This document shows, piece after piece, positions 61,571-64,000 of a DNA stretch of 64,000 nt (its first letter is position 1; each line of letters opens with the position of its first letter). Made by a program: the position numbers and the translations under genes. The stretch is from contig NZ_VMHE01000005.1 of assembly GCF_007559425.1 (NCBI RefSeq), positions 1-64,000 of the forward strand. The letters are read 5' to 3'. The stretch comes from Allobacillus salarius. GTDB taxonomy: Bacteria; Bacillota; Bacilli; Bacillales; Alkalibacillaceae. The notes under the pieces were generated by a model. The model made no database searches and had not been told where the DNA came from. It saw only the letters and a list, made by a program, of their open reading frames with translations.

Positions 61571-63661
61571 CTACTTCTTTTTATCAAAAAGGACCAACAA
61601 TCCAGGTAGTAAAACACCTCGAATAATAAACGTATCAATTAAAATTCCGACGGCAACGATAAAGCCGAAAACAAACAATAGCTGGACCGGTTGTGTCATA
61701 AGAACAGCAAATGTTGCCGCCAATAATAGCCCTGCTGAGGATATGACACCACCTGTATTTGCAATTGCAGTATGAACTGCTTCTCTAGTATCTAGTTGCT
61801 CTTGTTCCTCCAAATACCGTGAAACGAGCATAATACTGTAGTCTATTCCCAATGCCACCAAGAAAACGAAAGCATAGAGTGGCACCCGGTTACTGATCGT
61901 TCCGATATCAAAGAATAACTCCGTTAAAAAGATTCCTGCTCCGATTGCTGCAACAAAGGAAATCAAGTTTGTCGCCATCATTAAAAACGCACGTTTAAAT
62001 GACTTCGTCAAAAACATCAACATACCTAAAATCAACAATGTTTCTAACGTAACGATGACGAAAAAATCACGTAGGTTCAGTGCTCGATCATCCACTTGGG
62101 CTGCGGTTTCACCTGCAAAATATAAATCTCCTTTTAAACCTGCCGCTTTTACATACGTTTGTTCTTCATCAACCATCGTTTCTAGTTGATCCATGGCTTC
62201 TTTTTCATAAGGGTTACCCATGAAAGTCAGTGTAAACCGAGCTGCCCTATTGCCTTCCGTCGTTCCTAGTAGCTCAACAGATTGGACATTTTCTACATTA
62301 GATAACTCGTCACGTAATTTTTGTAAATCCTCTTCTGCGGCCTCTTCTTTTCCTTCAAAGAGAACGGTCGTCGGAGCCAAGTCACCACTTGCGAATTTTT
62401 CCTCAATTAATTCATAGCCTTCCTTCGATTCCATGTCATCCGGAAACGAATTGAGCAAATTAAAATCATATTCTAAGTTCATTAAATTGCTTGCAGCGAT
62501 ACCTATTACGATTAGTGTAGCCACAACACTAACTCCTGGCTTTTTCGTTACTCCTTCACCAACTTTATGCCAGAAAGAGTTTGGTTTTATGTTATCATCA
62601 CCGACATTGGGAATTTTTGGCCAAAAGGATTTTCTTCCGAACAGCGCAAACAATGCAGGTATGAGTGTCAGTGAAGAAATAATAATGACAAGCATCGTCG
62701 TCGCAAAGCTCGGAGCGAAATTTTGGTAGTCTCCTAATCGAGCGAAAAACAAGACGAGCATAGCGGCAAGCACTGTCCCTCCTGATATGAATAATGGCAG
62801 TCCTAATGCACTCATCGTTGCTTGCATGGCATCATGCTTGTTTTCATGGATCTTCAACTCTTCTCGAAAGCGGGAGAAAACAAACAAGGAGTAATCGACT
62901 GTAGCGGCAAACAATAAAATAGACATAATTGAGATCGTTTGATTGGAATAATCGAGACCGAACGCCCCGAAAATCCCTAACACTTGTAGCGTAACAAAAT
63001 ATACGAAACCCGCGGCGAGTAATGGGATCAGTGCCAATAGTGGTGAACGGTAAATGATAATTAAAAGGACTAAAATTAACCCAACTGTAGATAAAATCAA
63101 TACGAGATCTGCACGGGAAAACAAGTCCAATGTATCCGTTGAAATTCCGGCAGGACCTGTTACATATAAACTTATATCTGTTTCACTAGCAACAACTTCA
63201 TGAATCGTTTCTATTTCTTTGACAAGATCTGCGTTTTCCATCGACTGATCGAATGCCATCGGAATCAAAGCCGTCGATTTATCTTCCGAAAGAAAAGAAG
63301 CTGCTGCCTGTGGAGGCATTTCACTTAATGGTGGGATACTTTTCAATCCTTCTACTTCAGATTGGCGGATTGCATCCACAATATTCGTCAGCTCCTGCCA
63401 TTCAACCTCGTTATTTTCCGCCTTAAAAACTAGCAAGGCAGGAATATCTTCTTCTTTACCAAAATGTTTATCAATTTTATTTTGTGCAATGACAGATTGA
63501 ACATCTTCCGGCAAAGATTCAATACTTGTAACCTCGTAATCTTTCGCACTAGGTGCCAACAGTGCAAGTAAAATTGAAATAAGTAGCCAAGCAGAAAGAG
63601 TCACCCACATACCTTTCTTAGTCGTCACTTTATTTGTAACGCTTTGTATAATTGCTTTCAT
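61571..63661 (-). CDS. MMPL family transporter
   Basis: A 696-residue RND-type transporter. Two repeats each consist of one transmembrane helix, a large extracytoplasmic domain and five helices. Family motifs FAATVDYSLFVFSRFREEL (helix 4 region, first half) and VALGIDYSIMLVSRYLEEQ (second half) hold the Asp-Tyr pairs of the proton relay. B. subtilis YdfJ and YdgH are relatives. Substrate probably a lipid or drug. GAGGCGAG precedes the ATG. Confidence 0.9.
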   Translation of the reverse strand: MKAIIQSVTNKVTTKKGMWVTLSAWLLISILLALLAPSAKDYEVTSIESLPEDVQSVIAQNKIDKHFGKEEDIPALLVFKAENNEVEWQELTNIVDAIRQSEVEGLKSIPPLSEMPPQAAASFLSEDKSTALIPMAFDQSMENADLVKEIETIHEVVASETDISLYVTGPAGISTDTLDLFSRADLVLILSTVGLILVLLIIIYRSPLLALIPLLAAGFVYFVTLQVLGIFGAFGLDYSNQTISIMSILLFAATVDYSLFVFSRFREELKIHENKHDAMQATMSALGLPLFISGGTVLAAMLVLFFARLGDYQNFAPSFATTMLVIIISSLTLIPALFALFGRKSFWPKIPNVGDDNIKPNSFWHKVGEGVTKKPGVSVVATLIVIGIAASNLMNLEYDFNLLNSFPDDMESKEGYELIEEKFASGDLAPTTVLFEGKEEAAEEDLQKLRDELSNVENVQSVELLGTTEGNRAARFTLTFMGNPYEKEAMDQLETMVDEEQTYVKAAGLKGDLYFAGETAAQVDDRALNLRDFFVIVTLETLLILGMLMFLTKSFKRAFLMMATNLISFVAAIGAGIFLTELFFDIGTISNRVPLYAFVFLVALGIDYSIMLVSRYLEEQEQLDTREAVHTAIANTGGVISSAGLLLAATFAVLMTQPVQLLFVFGFIVAVGILIDTFIIRGVLLPGLLVLFDKKK

Positions 63662-63916
63662 ATACTCGCCTCTTTTCTTCAGTATCGTTTTTCTTATACA
63701 GTTTCATGTTGCACTTTATTCGTTTGAACGAGCAGTTTTATTTTTGAGAAAGATATTATTTTATGTACAAGCTCTCAAAACTCTTCCCTATTATACTTTG
63801 CTTTAAGCAAGAAGCCCACTGTAAGATAGTAACTTCAAAAAATTGCTACACCCTTCTATGAATTCATATTATTCATTGTTATAGTAAAGAAAACAACATG
63901 TTTTGGAGTGAACAAG

Positions 63917-64000
63917 ATGAATCAACGTTTTTGGAGTAATACACTGATTAGATTAGCAGCATTATTTGGAGCAATTGGCGCTGGATTAGGTGCACACATG
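63917..64000 (+). CDS. DUF423 family membrane protein (partial, 3' end outside)
   Basis: Only the first 28 residues are in the window. LAALFGAIGAGLGAHM fits the start of the DUF423 family (B. subtilis YwdK), whose first helix ends in GAFGAH. GGAGTG precedes the ATG. The gene continues past the right edge. Confidence 0.7.
   Translation, partial: MNQRFWSNTLIRLAALFGAIGAGLGAHM

Overview
The window comes from a spore-forming, low-GC Gram-positive bacterium of the family Bacillaceae. The evidence is a gamma-type small acid-soluble spore protein (sspE), the sporulation deacetylase PdaA, MreBH, PerR, and long stretches of gene order shared with Bacillus subtilis (ygzB-perR-ygaF-gsaB-ygaE-ygaD-ygaC-sspE; mutY/yfhP/yfhH/recX/yfhF; alkA-like/pdaA; yfkH-yfkI-yfkJ). 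Acidic proteins and several Na+/H+ or K+/H+ antiporters suggest a salt- or alkali-adapted relative (inference). No phage, CRISPR array or plasmid module is seen. Most of the window is ordinary chromosome.

Layout. The left edge (1-230) is the leader and tandem promoters of an rRNA operon that reads leftward out of the window. 0.3-7.5 kb: peroxide regulator PerR with a probable operator, cobalamin adenosyltransferase, a 2-hydroxyacid dehydrogenase, peroxiredoxin Bcp, a small K+ channel, hemL/gsaB and ygaE. 7.5-10.4 kb: a DUF58/DUF4129 operon. 10.6-18 kb: small unknown genes, ABC exporter YgaD, YgaC, SspE, MutY, YfhP, YfhH and RecX. 18-23 kb: YfhF, a GNAT gene behind a tRNA-like leader, a DnaA-box cluster, an Xre regulator and a yxlEFG-type ABC operon.

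23.2-31.9 kb is a complete type IV pilus locus: pilB-C-A-D-M-N-O on the minus strand, with three minor pilin genes read divergently. Two acidic lipoproteins follow, one with an OmpA peptidoglycan-binding domain. 33.8-47.5 kb is housekeeping: AlkA-like glycosylase, PdaA, Na+/H+ antiporter, OsmC, MFS, YihY, phosphatase, AlsT with a CodY-box match, SRAP, PlsC, HAD, MreBH and EamA. 47.9-49.3 kb is an intact IS256-family element. 49.5-64 kb: a deaminase, an ABC transporter, a K+/H+-type antiporter, a frameshifted metallo-hydrolase, a PAS-GGDEF protein, a Rieske oxidoreductase, a sigma-B-type stress gene, a CAP protein, an MMPL transporter and the start of a DUF423 gene.

The most unusual content is intergenic. 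(1) Short tandem arrays with an exact or near-exact 21-bp period occur at four or five loci with different core sequences; two loci about 20 kb apart share one consensus. (2) A second class has a 52-bp period at two loci. One of these was split by the IS256 element, and removing the element plus one 9-bp target copy restores the 52-bp period exactly. (3) A 5' leader at 19113-19284 carries a canonical tRNA T-arm and mutually exclusive helices that can hide or free the GNAT ribosome-binding site. (4) Seven DnaA-box-like sites lie within 150 bp. (5) A 112-nt, multi-helix hairpin sits just behind the IS transposase stop codon.
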